Positions 43,889 through 52,432 of a DNA stretch of 64,000 bases are shown here, piece by piece. The translations under genes and the position numbers were made by a program. The stretch's first letter is position 1, and every line of letters starts with the position of its first letter. This DNA is from Pseudomonas syringae KCTC 12500 (lineage in GTDB: Bacteria; Pseudomonadota; Gammaproteobacteria; Pseudomonadales; Pseudomonadaceae): positions 5,925,501 through 5,989,500 of the forward strand of contig NZ_AYTM02000002.1 of the NCBI RefSeq assembly GCF_000507185.2. The letters run 5' to 3'. The notes under the pieces are model-generated. The model saw only the letters and a program-made list of their open reading frames with translations. It had not been told where the DNA came from and ran no database searches.

Positions 43889-45706
43889 TCAGGCCTCTTC
43901 AAGCGCGCCGGAAGTCCTGGCCAGCGCCGGACATACCGCCCGGTGCAGGTTGAGTGCCGTATTGATGATGCCGATGTGGCTGAACGCCTGAGGGAAATTG
44001 CCCAGCATGCGCCCGCCCTTCGGATCGTACTGCTCGGCCAGCAGGCCAACGTCGTTGCACAGACCCACCAACCGTTCGAACAGGCGCGCGGCATCATCAG
44101 CCCGGCCCAGCAAGACATAGGCATCGGCCAGCCAGAACGAACAGACCAGAAACGTACCTTCACGGCCGGCGACGCCATCGACACTGCGCTCGTTGTCGTA
44201 GCGCAGCAGCAGACCATCCTGCATCAGCGTGCGCTCGATCTGCGCGACAGTACCGATAACACGCGGATCTTCCGGCGCAAGAAAACCGGTCAGCACAATC
44301 TGCAGCAGGCTGGCGTCCACCTCTGTCGAGCCATAAGTCTGCACGAAGCTGCCAAGCTCGGCATCGAAACCGTGGCGACAGACATCGACATGGATCTCGT
44401 CCGCCACCTTCCGATAATGCACTGCCAGCGCACGATCCTCATCGCTCTCGGCAGCCTGGGCAATCTGCGTGGCGTTACGGTCAAAGGCCACCCAGGCCAT
44501 GACTTTCGAATGCGTAAAGTGGCGCGGCTCGGAGCGTATCTCCCAGATGCCCGCATCCGGCAGGTGCCAGATCTTCTCCAGATAAGGCATGACCACCTTG
44601 GAAATCGCCAGACTGCGCGGATGCTGCGTCATACCGCCGCGCAGTGCCTGAATCATCGCATCGGCCACTTCGCCGTAGACGTCCAGCTGAACCTGCGTTG
44701 CCGCACCGTTGCCTACACGCACCGGCAGCGAGTTCTCATAGCCACTCAGCCAGGGCAGCTCGTACTCCTGCAAACGTCGCTCGCCGCCTACGCCGTACAT
44801 GATCTGGATCTGCTCCGGATTACCGGCAACCGAGCGCAACAGCCAGTCCCGCCAGGCCTGGGCTTCCTCGAAGTAACCCAGATTCATGAATGCCAGAAGG
44901 GTCATGGTGGCGTCACGCAACCAGCAATAGCGATAATCCCAATTGCGCTCGCCGCCCAACTGCTCGGGCAATGAGGTGGTCACGGCGGCAACGATGCCAC
45001 CGGTGGGCGCATAAGTCATGGCTTTGAGCGTAATCAGCGAGCGCTTTACCTGCGCCGTCCACGGCCCGACGTCAGGGCAGCGATCAGAAAACTCGCGCCA
45101 ATAGGCTGCGGTGATCTCCAAGGCCCGATCGGCATCGATCTGATCGAGCAAGGGTGCAAAGGATGCCTGATAGGCCAGTGTGAAGACCTTGCGCTCGCCT
45201 TCATCCACGTGAAAAAGGCTGGCGGTGTGATGATCCTGTGGGTGCAGGGCCACAGGGCTGCGCAAAACCAGCATTTCCGGCCCGGCGACTGCCGTCAGTG
45301 TATGAGCATCCTTTCGCTCGACCCAAGGGACGCTGCTGCCGTAATCGAAACGGATGGCGAGGTCCACAGCGAACTCGACCCGACCGGATAGCCCGACCAC
45401 CATGCGCACCACGTGGCCGGAGGTCTTCATGGGCATGAAATCGATCAGCATCGCGCGGCCGTCACGGGTTTCGAAAACCGTTTCGAGAATCAGGGTGCCG
45501 TCGCGATAACGGCGCTCGACAGCGGTAACCTCGGCGGTTGGCGCGATCTTCCAGCGGCCATGCTCATCACCGCCCAGCAGTGCGGCGAAACAGGCCGTCG
45601 AGTCGAAGCGGGGGAAACACAACCAGTCCAGCGAACCATCACGGGCGACCAGCGCCGCCGTCTCGCAGTTGCCCAGCAATGCGTAGTCTTCGATCAGTGC
45701 AGCCAT
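43889..45706 (-). CDS. Glycoside hydrolase family 15 protein
   Basis: A 605-residue protein with the usual GH15 plan: an N-terminal beta-sandwich (starting IEDYALLGNCETAALVARDGS, with LDWLCFPRFDS) and a C-terminal alpha/alpha barrel. ERNWDYRYCWLRDATMTL is the active-site signature. Bacterial GH15 enzymes are glucoamylases, glucodextranases or trehalases. The neighbours (gnd, zwf, and the trehalose/glycogen genes) make trehalose or maltodextrin hydrolysis plausible. No signal peptide is seen, so it should act in the cytoplasm. It is the last gene of the gnd-zwf-HAD-GH15 run, 48 bases after the HAD gene. Confidence 0.9.
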   Translation of the reverse strand: MAALIEDYALLGNCETAALVARDGSLDWLCFPRFDSTACFAALLGGDEHGRWKIAPTAEVTAVERRYRDGTLILETVFETRDGRAMLIDFMPMKTSGHVVRMVVGLSGRVEFAVDLAIRFDYGSSVPWVERKDAHTLTAVAGPEMLVLRSPVALHPQDHHTASLFHVDEGERKVFTLAYQASFAPLLDQIDADRALEITAAYWREFSDRCPDVGPWTAQVKRSLITLKAMTYAPTGGIVAAVTTSLPEQLGGERNWDYRYCWLRDATMTLLAFMNLGYFEEAQAWRDWLLRSVAGNPEQIQIMYGVGGERRLQEYELPWLSGYENSLPVRVGNGAATQVQLDVYGEVADAMIQALRGGMTQHPRSLAISKVVMPYLEKIWHLPDAGIWEIRSEPRHFTHSKVMAWVAFDRNATQIAQAAESDEDRALAVHYRKVADEIHVDVCRHGFDAELGSFVQTYGSTEVDASLLQIVLTGFLAPEDPRVIGTVAQIERTLMQDGLLLRYDNERSVDGVAGREGTFLVCSFWLADAYVLLGRADDAARLFERLVGLCNDVGLLAEQYDPKGGRMLGNFPQAFSHIGIINTALNLHRAVCPALARTSGALEEA

Positions 45707-45754
45707 TCAGAAATGCCCGTCATGATGATTCGTTAACGTGGGTATGCAGCTCGA

Positions 45755-46564
45755 TCAGACGTTCAGGATGTAACGCTCGATGGCGTTGGCCACTCCGTCC
45801 TGCTCATTGCTATCAGTAACATGATCAGCCTGTCCCTTGACTGTCTGCTCGCCCTGCCCCATGGCGATCGACAAGCCGGCCTTGTGGAACATTGCCACGT
45901 CGTTACCGCCGTCGCCTATGGCCGCCGTACGCGACAGGTCGACGCCCAGATAGTCCGCCAGCGCGACCAGAGCGGAACCCTTGTTGGCCTCCAGCGCAGT
46001 CACATCCAGATAGTATTTTTGCGAACGGGCCGCCAGCGCAAGCCCTTTGATCTGCGGGTTGAGGCGCGCCTCAAGGGTCTTGAGCAACTCGAAATCACCG
46101 CTGGCCGCGACGATCTTGTCGACGCGATCCAGATACGGCTCGAAACTCTCGACCTGAACATAGTCATAGCCCAGTGCATCAAGCTCATGATCGACGTAAG
46201 CGGCGTCGGGATCGATCAGCAGCCACTGATCATCGGCGAAGACCCAGATGGCAACGTTCTGCCCGGCAAACAGATCCAGACAGATGCGAACGGCGCGCGG
46301 GTCAATGCGATGAGCCACCAGCAGGCTGCCATCGGGATGGGTGATGGTGCCGCCATTGAATGCCACGGTGGGCAGGTCGACATCCAGCGCCTCGATCACC
46401 TGACGCATGGCCCTCGGCGGCCGACTGCTGGCCAGCGTAAAGTGAACGCCGGCAATACGCAGGCGCTTGATGGCGTCGATATTGGCTTGGCTAAGGCTGT
46501 GATCACGGCGCAGTAACGTGCCGTCGATGTCAGACAACAGGAACTGTACAGGCAGTTCAGACAT
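45755..46564 (-). CDS. Cof-type HAD-superfamily phosphatase
   Basis: A 269-residue haloacid-dehalogenase phosphatase. Motif I DIDGTLL holds the nucleophile Asp, motif II is TLASSRP, motif III Lys lies near LEANKGSALVAL, and motif IV GDGGNDVAMF coordinates magnesium. The large cap between motifs II and III marks the Cof (type IIB) class, which acts on sugar phosphates and similar compounds. It overlaps zwf by 8 bases, so it is translationally coupled to the pentose-phosphate enzymes and may dephosphorylate a related sugar phosphate. Confidence 0.92.
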   Translation of the reverse strand: MSELPVQFLLSDIDGTLLRRDHSLSQANIDAIKRLRIAGVHFTLASSRPPRAMRQVIEALDVDLPTVAFNGGTITHPDGSLLVAHRIDPRAVRICLDLFAGQNVAIWVFADDQWLLIDPDAAYVDHELDALGYDYVQVESFEPYLDRVDKIVAASGDFELLKTLEARLNPQIKGLALAARSQKYYLDVTALEANKGSALVALADYLGVDLSRTAAIGDGGNDVAMFHKAGLSIAMGQGEQTVKGQADHVTDSNEQDGVANAIERYILNV

Positions 46565-48089
46565 TCAATTCTCTCCATTCCCGACCATCACGACTCAGCA
46601 ACTCTTCACCCGCTTGCGGGCCATCCTTGCCAGCTTCGTAAAGCTGCACTTGCGGCTGTGCGGCCCAGGCATCGAGGAACGGCTGCACTGCACGCCAGCC
46701 GTTCTCGATGTTGTCGGCACGCTGAAAGAGCGTCTGATCACCGGTCAGGCAGTCATAAATGAGGGTTTCGTACCCTGTGGAGGGCTGCATCTCGAAGAAG
46801 TCCTTGTAGGCGAAGCCCAGCGCAATATCCTCCATTTTCAATTCCGGGCCCGGACGCTTGGCAAACAGGTCGAACCACATGCCTTCGTTGGGCTGGATCT
46901 GGATCCGCAGGTAGTTGGGCTTGAGCCGGTCGACCTCGGTATCGCGGAACTGCGCATAAGGAGCAGGCTTGAAGCAGATGGCGATTTCCGTGCTGCGAGC
47001 GCTCATGCGCTTGCCGGTACGCAGATAGAAAGGCACACCCACCCAGCGCCAGTTGTCGACCATGACCTTGAGCGCAACGTAAGTTTCGGTGCTGCTGTCC
47101 GGCTCCACGCGATCTTCCTGGCGATAACCGACGACCTCCTTGTCGCCCATCACGCCCTTGGCGTACTGACCACGCACCGAATTGGCCAGGGCTTCCTCCT
47201 GGCTCCACGGCCGGATCGCGCCGACCACCTTGGCCTTTTCACCGCGAACGGCATCGGCACCGAAAGCGGCAGGCGGCTCCATCGCCACCATTGCCAGCAG
47301 CTGGAACAGGTGGTTGGGGACCATGTCGCGCAAGGCACCGGTATGCTCGTAAAAGCTTCCACGGGTTTCCACGCCTACGGTTTCCGCAGCCGTGATCTGT
47401 ACGTGATCGATGTAGTGATTGTTCCAGAACGACTCGAACAGGCCATTGGAGAAACGGCTGACCAGAATGTTCTGCACCGTCTCCTTGCCCAGGTAATGGT
47501 CGATCCGGTAAATCTGCTTCTCGCTCATGACCTTGAGAAGGCACCCATTGAGCTCAACCGCACTGGCCAGATCGGAGCCGAACGGCTTTTCGATCACGAC
47601 GCGACGGAAGCCTTTTTCGGTTTCCTGCAGCAAACCTGACGAGCCCAGCCGCTGGGCAACCTCACTGAAAAATCGCGGTGCGGTGGCCAGATAGAACACC
47701 GCGTTCGCGGTACCAGTGCTCTCGATCTTGCTGGCGATGTCCTGATAGGTGGAATCGTCGAGGAAGTCGCCCTGCACATAGCTGATGCGCTCGGCCAGCT
47801 TGCCCCACAGCGCAGGATCGAGCGGATCCTTGCCGCCGCCAGCAACCTTGCCGGCGGCCTCATCACGAATGAAGTTCTCGAGCTTTTTCGCAAAGTCGGC
47901 ATCGCTGATCGCATTGTGATCGACGCCGACGATATGCAACCCTTCATCCACCAGACCGTCGCGTGACAGGTTGTAAAGCGCCGGCATCAACAGGCGCTTG
48001 ACCAGGTCTCCATGGGCACCGAACAGAAACAGGGTCGTGGGTGGGGCTACCTCGGTTTTTTGCTCGGCACTGCCACGCGACAGGCCCAT
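46557..48089 (-). CDS. zwf: Glucose-6-phosphate 1-dehydrogenase
   Basis: A 510-residue enzyme that oxidises glucose 6-phosphate to 6-phosphogluconolactone. The nucleotide-binding loop is FGAHGDLVKRLLMPAL, with GAHGDL where the common form is GASGDL. The active-site segment RIDHYLGKETVQN and the later VPFYLRTGKRM are present. It starts at the base where the gnd stop ends (TAATG overlap) and overlaps the HAD gene. The pairing with a short gnd identifies the second, gnd-linked Zwf type of pseudomonads. Confidence 0.95.
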   Translation of the reverse strand: MGLSRGSAEQKTEVAPPTTLFLFGAHGDLVKRLLMPALYNLSRDGLVDEGLHIVGVDHNAISDADFAKKLENFIRDEAAGKVAGGGKDPLDPALWGKLAERISYVQGDFLDDSTYQDIASKIESTGTANAVFYLATAPRFFSEVAQRLGSSGLLQETEKGFRRVVIEKPFGSDLASAVELNGCLLKVMSEKQIYRIDHYLGKETVQNILVSRFSNGLFESFWNNHYIDHVQITAAETVGVETRGSFYEHTGALRDMVPNHLFQLLAMVAMEPPAAFGADAVRGEKAKVVGAIRPWSQEEALANSVRGQYAKGVMGDKEVVGYRQEDRVEPDSSTETYVALKVMVDNWRWVGVPFYLRTGKRMSARSTEIAICFKPAPYAQFRDTEVDRLKPNYLRIQIQPNEGMWFDLFAKRPGPELKMEDIALGFAYKDFFEMQPSTGYETLIYDCLTGDQTLFQRADNIENGWRAVQPFLDAWAAQPQVQLYEAGKDGPQAGEELLSRDGREWRELNV

Positions 48090-49063
48090 TACTTGGGTTC
48101 CTTGTGGCCACCAAATCCAAAGCGCATGGCGGACAGCATCTTGTCTGCGTACGAGCTTGTCTGGCGGGAACGGAATCGCGCAAACAGAGCACTGGACAGC
48201 ACAGGAACCGGAACCGCCTGCTCAATGGCCGCTTCGATGGTCCAGCGACCTTCGCCGCTGTCGGCAACCGAACCGGAGAACGCATCCAGGTGAGGGTCGG
48301 TGGCCAGGGCATCGGCGGTCAGGTCCAGCAGCCAGGAAGACACCACACTGCCACGACGCCAGACTTCGGCAATGTCAGCCGTGTTCAGGTCGAAACGCTG
48401 TTCAGGCGGCAGGAGTTCGGAGTTTTTCTGCTTGAGAAGATCAAAGCCCTCGGCGAAGGCCTGCATCATTCCGTATTCGATACCGTTATGGATCATCTTC
48501 ACGAAATGCCCGGAGCCCGCAGGGCCGGAGTGGATATAGCCACGTTCGGCGCGATCATCGGTCGAGGTGCGGTCACGGGTGCGCTCGATCGAGCCAAGGC
48601 CCGGAGCCAGTGTCGCGAACAGCGGATCGAGGCGCTCGACAACGGCGGCCTCGCCTCCGATCATCATGCAGTAGCCGCGCTCGAGGCCCCAGACGCCGCC
48701 TGACGTGCCGACATCGACATAATGCAGGCCCTTCTCGGTCAGTTCCTGAGCGCGACGGATATCGTCCTTGTAGAACGTATTACCGCCGTCGATGATCACG
48801 TCATCGGCGTCAAGCAACTCGCTGAGGGTCTGGATGGTGTCTTCGGTCGGCGCACCGGCCGGGAGCATTACCCAGACAGCACGGGGCTTGGCGAGCGTGC
48901 TGACCAGTTCCTTCAGATCTGCGACCGCAGTCGAACCGTCATTGGCCAGGGCGTTGCGCGATGCTTCATCACGGTCGTACACCACAGTCGTATGACCATT
49001 CAGCATCAGACGGCGTGCGATGTTGCCGCCCATGCGGCCCAGTCCAATAATCCCAAGTTGCAT
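48089..49063 (-). CDS. gnd: 6-phosphogluconate dehydrogenase (decarboxylating), short type
   Basis: A 324-residue enzyme converting 6-phosphogluconate to ribulose 5-phosphate. [13 protein letters not shown] binds the cofactor, [22 protein letters not shown] and [21 protein letters not shown] are the substrate and catalytic segments (Lys and Asn of KMIHNGIE). The length is that of the shorter, often NAD-preferring class rather than the 470-residue E. coli type. The ATG at 49063, with AAGGAG upstream, is chosen; the frame continues to 49237 but MQLGIIGLG is the normal N-terminus. It is the first gene of the operon. Confidence 0.95.
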   Translation of the reverse strand: MQLGIIGLGRMGGNIARRLMLNGHTTVVYDRDEASRNALANDGSTAVADLKELVSTLAKPRAVWVMLPAGAPTEDTIQTLSELLDADDVIIDGGNTFYKDDIRRAQELTEKGLHYVDVGTSGGVWGLERGYCMMIGGEAAVVERLDPLFATLAPGLGSIERTRDRTSTDDRAERGYIHSGPAGSGHFVKMIHNGIEYGMMQAFAEGFDLLKQKNSELLPPEQRFDLNTADIAEVWRRGSVVSSWLLDLTADALATDPHLDAFSGSVADSGEGRWTIEAAIEQAVPVPVLSSALFARFRSRQTSSYADKMLSAMRFGFGGHKEPK

Positions 49064-49377
49064 GAAGGTGCTCCTTAAATCGTAAAAAGGTGCGTCGCTT
49101 GCCGTCCAGCGCATCGACAGATTGCGAGCATGCTGTTTAGTCAAGCGAGGCGGAACGTCGGTTCCCTTGCGAGAAGATGAAGACGCGAGCGCCCTCCTGT
49201 GGTGCATTTTGTCGCGATTAAGAGACATTCGCGACAATTAAAAATAAAAAAGTTCCAAAATCATGCAAAAGTAATCAAAATCGGTGCCGATAGAGAGGGT
49301 AAGCAGCGGCGCTCAGGGATTGAAAGTCATTGCCATGGACCTCTCTGAGGTTGAATCCGCCATTTGCGAGGTGAGCA
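49064..49377. promoter_or_regulatory. Divergent gap between gnd and a small gene
   Basis: 314 bases holding the gnd promoter on the minus strand and the promoter of the small plus-strand gene at 49378. An AT-rich stretch (about 49235-49280) and an imperfect inverted repeat GGACCTC-TCTGA-GGTT (49337-49352) are the only features. No HexR-type TGTAAT...ATTACA box is visible. Confidence 0.4.
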
Positions 49378-49551
49378 ATGGGCACTGTACTACCAGCAAT
49401 TGCACCACAAACCCTGTATGTCACTATCCGTCGTGACGAACTGCGCACATTAAAAGAAGAGCGCGAGCAGTTGCAGAAAAAAGTGGCTCATTTGAGCTCG
49501 ATGCTGCAGCAATCGCAGTTATCCGCCCCTGGCAAGATGCTTCAGGCCTGA
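49378..49551 (+). CDS. Small coiled-coil hypothetical protein, 57 residues
   Basis: The frame starts ATGGGCACTGTA with GAGGTG a few bases upstream and runs 57 codons to a TGA. The N-terminal half is MGTVLPAIAPQTLYVTIRRDEL; the second half, LKEEREQLQKKVAHLSSML, is a short amphipathic helix with leucine-zipper-like spacing. The strong ribosome-binding site and normal codon choice support a real gene. It has no co-directional neighbour and no known family. A small dimeric regulator or adaptor would fit, but this is only inference. Confidence 0.6.
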   Translation: MGTVLPAIAPQTLYVTIRRDELRTLKEEREQLQKKVAHLSSMLQQSQLSAPGKMLQA

Positions 49552-49710
49552 CCGCAACTGTATCATTCTTCAAAACGCCTCAGGGCAAGCCCGATCATCT
49601 GGCTTGCCCACCTGACCTGCCCCCCTGTTGATCCCCGCAGCCTGCTTGATCTTCCGAGCCGCCCGGTCTGCAACTGAACGATCAAAAAAGACCCTTGGCG
49701 AATAAGCTCT

Positions 49711-50202
49711 CTACAGCGCTTTCTGCCAGAACATGGCACGCCCCATTTCAGGGCTCAATTGATAATTGTCGAAACCGAGCTTTCTGTAAGCCCCTTGCGC
49801 AACCTCGTTGCCTTCCAGAACTTCAAGCGTCAGCTTGCAGCAGCCACGCTGGCGTGCAATTTCTTCGACCTTGAGCAACATTTTCTGACTGATACCGAGG
49901 CCACGATATTGTGAGAGCACCGCGACGTCATGAATATTGACCAACGGACGACAGGCAAAGGTTGAAAACCCTTCGAAGCAATTGACCAACCCCACCGGTT
50001 CACCCGATATGAATGCCAGCACGCTGAACGCATAGGGACGCTTTGCGAGTTCGATTGCCAACTGGCGACGGGTGTCGCTCGACAGAGGCCGCCCGGTCCC
50101 CATGGCATCCATCGCATATTCATTCAAAACGAACCCGATCGCATCCGCGTGCACAGGATTTGTATAGCTCGCTTGCAGTACCAGTACCTCGGGGGCTTCC
50201 AT
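49711..50202 (-). CDS. GNAT-family N-acetyltransferase
   Basis: A 163-residue acetyltransferase. The acetyl-CoA loop is in QYRGLGISQKMLLKVEEIA (the Q/RxxGxG/A motif), preceded by NIHDVAVL (strand 4) and followed by LEVLEGNEVAQGAYRKLGF, the family's C-terminal motif. The ATG at 50202 is chosen because GAGG lies six bases upstream; an ATG at 50208 and a TTG at 50217 are alternatives. The substrate may be an amino acid, peptide or small amine. It is a single gene. Confidence 0.9.
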   Translation of the reverse strand: MEAPEVLVLQASYTNPVHADAIGFVLNEYAMDAMGTGRPLSSDTRRQLAIELAKRPYAFSVLAFISGEPVGLVNCFEGFSTFACRPLVNIHDVAVLSQYRGLGISQKMLLKVEEIARQRGCCKLTLEVLEGNEVAQGAYRKLGFDNYQLSPEMGRAMFWQKAL

Positions 50203-50817
50203 TTCCATCCTCGTCAATTCAATCAGAGTGATTCAGTGAAATCAGTCAAAGGGTGATGCCTCAGGCCAGTGTCAAGGCCGGGGCTTGTGGCCCGATTCTA
50301 TCCTGCCCTGCGCCAAAATGTTCCAACGTAGATGTAAGGATTTTCTCGTCGCGCCCGCAGACTGACCAATACACGCCCCCGGAAAAGGCGTTGCGCACCA
50401 TTGCTGCTCATCACAGCCGGACCCCGACGGTATAAGTGATGAAAACCAAGTGCCTGGACGGGATTGTCCAACGATCCGACGACCGGTAACGGGCTCTCCG
50501 GACGCAGAAAAAAGCCTTGAAAAAGCGCAGCGACAACCCGGCTGCCACCTGCAGCCTGCCATCATGCGGGGCGTCGAAGCCTGTGCCAGACATTCGCAAA
50601 TAAAAAAGTCGAAACTTCTCCAAAACCGCCGGGTCAGGTGATTAGAGCATCTATGCTATTGGCTGACATCCGGTAATGGCGACATCACACCGCTTTGTCA
50701 CTATGCATGGTCAAAACGGGTATCGATCTTGCGTAGTGCACGTATGTGTACCCGGCCATAGGAAATGGCCAATAAAAATCAAGTGATGCACCAAGACTGT
50801 TTTAAGGGGAAAAATTG
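50203..50817. promoter_or_regulatory. Long leader/promoter region upstream of glgA
   Basis: About 600 bases without a gene that I can support. Close to glgA it holds a perfect hairpin with a GGA loop at 50754-50770 and a second GGA in the ribosome-binding site at 50806-50810. The rest shows no terminator or repeat. Confidence 0.5.
50754..50770 (+). promoter_or_regulatory. GGA-loop hairpin in the glgA leader (candidate RsmA/CsrA site)
   Basis: GGCCAT-AGGAA-ATGGCC is a perfect 6-base stem with GGA in a 5-base loop, 48 bases before the glgA ATG. The glgA ribosome-binding site AAGGGGA supplies a second GGA 36 bases further on. A GGA-loop hairpin followed by GGA in the Shine-Dalgarno sequence is the usual double target of CsrA/RsmA repressors. 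Confidence 0.5.
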
Positions 50818-52416
50818 ATGATTAGCGCCGCTGTGAAAACCCAGAAGGGAGAGAGTTTTAACCAGCCTGTCGGCGAGCTGACTCATCTGCCGGTGTTCTC
50901 TAACAAGAGCGTTCCTGTGTTGCAAATGCCAACGTCGACTGTTCAGCCTCAGCCGACCATGTCCCAGGTCAACAGACGCAAAGTGTTGTTCGTGACCTCC
51001 GAACTGGCCGATCTGGTGAAAACCGGTGGGCTGGGCGATGTGTCTGCCGCACTGCCGCGAGCCATGCGCCACCTGCACGACGTTCGCGTACTGATTCCAG
51101 GTTATCCGCAGGTCATCAACAGCGGTAATCCTATCCATATCATCAGCCAGTTGGGCGGGCATGCAGCGCTGCCGCCTTGCAAGGTCGGTCGTATGGACAT
51201 GAAAGACGGTCTGGTGATCTACGTACTGATCTGCCCGGAGCTTTACGAGCGCGAAGGCACCCCTTACGCCGACAGCACTGGCCGCGACTGGTCCGATAAC
51301 CATATTCGCTTCGCCCGTCTGGGCCTGGCAGCTGCCGAGTTCGCGGCTGGCGAAGTCAAGAGCCAGTGGTGCCCCGAGCTGGTTCATGCCCACGACTGGC
51401 CCGCCGGCCTGGCGCCTGCTTACATGCGCTGGCGCGGGCAGTCCACGCCAAGTATCTTCACTGTTCACAACCTCGCCTATCAAGGCACCGTAAGCACTGC
51501 CTCGAGCCGTGAGCTGGGCATCCCGGACTCCGCCATCACCCCTGAAGGCATGGAGTTTTACGGTCAGCTGTCGTTCATCAAGGCAGGCATGGCCTTCGCC
51601 AGCCACATCACCACCGTGAGCGCCACCTACGCGCGGGAAATCACCACCCCGGAGTTCGGCTGCGGCCTTGAGGGCTTTCTGCAAAGCAAGGCCAACAAGG
51701 GCCAGCTTAGCGGCATTCCCAACGGTATCGACGAAAGCTGGGATGCCGCCACCGACGAACATCTGATCTGCCACTTTGCGCCCAACGAATGGACGCGCAA
51801 GGAAATCAACGCTGACTACGTACGTGAACTGTTCGAGCTGGATGCCTCTACCGGGCCGCTGTTCGCCGTGGTGTCACGTCTCGTGTACCAGAAAGGCCTG
51901 GACCTGACGATCGGCGTTGCCGAACACATCGTCAATAATGGCGGGCAGATCGCAATCATCGGCCGCGGTGAACCCGAAGAAGAAGATGCCATGCGCGAGC
52001 TGGCTGCACGCTTCCCCGGGCGTGTTGGCGTGCGCATTGGCTTCAACGAAACCGACGCACGACGCATGTTCGCCGGCAGCGATTTCCTGCTGATGCCGTC
52101 CCGCTATGAGCCATGCGGGCTGAGCCAGATGTATGCGCAACGCTTCGGCTCGCTGCCTGTCGCACGCAATACAGGTGGCTTGGCCGATACGATCGAAGAT
52201 GGTGTCACTGGCTTTCTGTTCAATGAATCGACAGTCGAAAGTTACACCGAGGCCCTGAATCGCGCTCTCCAGGTCTTCGCCCATCCGGAGCTGCTCAACG
52301 CCATGCGCTGCCGTGCCATGGCGGCTCCCTTCAACTGGCATCAGGCGGTAGAGCCCTACGCAGATCTCTATCGCGATCTGTTGAAGAAAAACGTGAGTAT
52401 TTCCAGCAACTACTAG
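50818..52416 (+). CDS. glgA: Glycogen synthase
   Basis: A 532-residue GT5 glucosyltransferase that extends alpha-1,4-glucan from ADP-glucose. The ADP-glucose-binding KTGGLGDV is near residue 68, preceded by an N-terminal extension of about 50 residues compared with E. coli GlgA (which begins at the equivalent of VLFVTSELADL). VHAHDWPAGLAP, FTVHNLAYQG and PSRYEPCGLSQMYA are standard. The ATG at 50818 has AAGGGG 8 bases upstream. It heads the glgA-treZ-malQ-treY run, with treZ 16 bases behind. Confidence 0.93.
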   Translation: MISAAVKTQKGESFNQPVGELTHLPVFSNKSVPVLQMPTSTVQPQPTMSQVNRRKVLFVTSELADLVKTGGLGDVSAALPRAMRHLHDVRVLIPGYPQVINSGNPIHIISQLGGHAALPPCKVGRMDMKDGLVIYVLICPELYEREGTPYADSTGRDWSDNHIRFARLGLAAAEFAAGEVKSQWCPELVHAHDWPAGLAPAYMRWRGQSTPSIFTVHNLAYQGTVSTASSRELGIPDSAITPEGMEFYGQLSFIKAGMAFASHITTVSATYAREITTPEFGCGLEGFLQSKANKGQLSGIPNGIDESWDAATDEHLICHFAPNEWTRKEINADYVRELFELDASTGPLFAVVSRLVYQKGLDLTIGVAEHIVNNGGQIAIIGRGEPEEEDAMRELAARFPGRVGVRIGFNETDARRMFAGSDFLLMPSRYEPCGLSQMYAQRFGSLPVARNTGGLADTIEDGVTGFLFNESTVESYTEALNRALQVFAHPELLNAMRCRAMAAPFNWHQAVEPYADLYRDLLKKNVSISSNY

Positions 52417-52432
52417 GTTAAGGATTGAATGG

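Noticed and set aside
49064..49377. HexR operator for the gnd-zwf operon
   Set aside because: No TGTAAT-N3-ATTACA-like palindrome is present in the gap.
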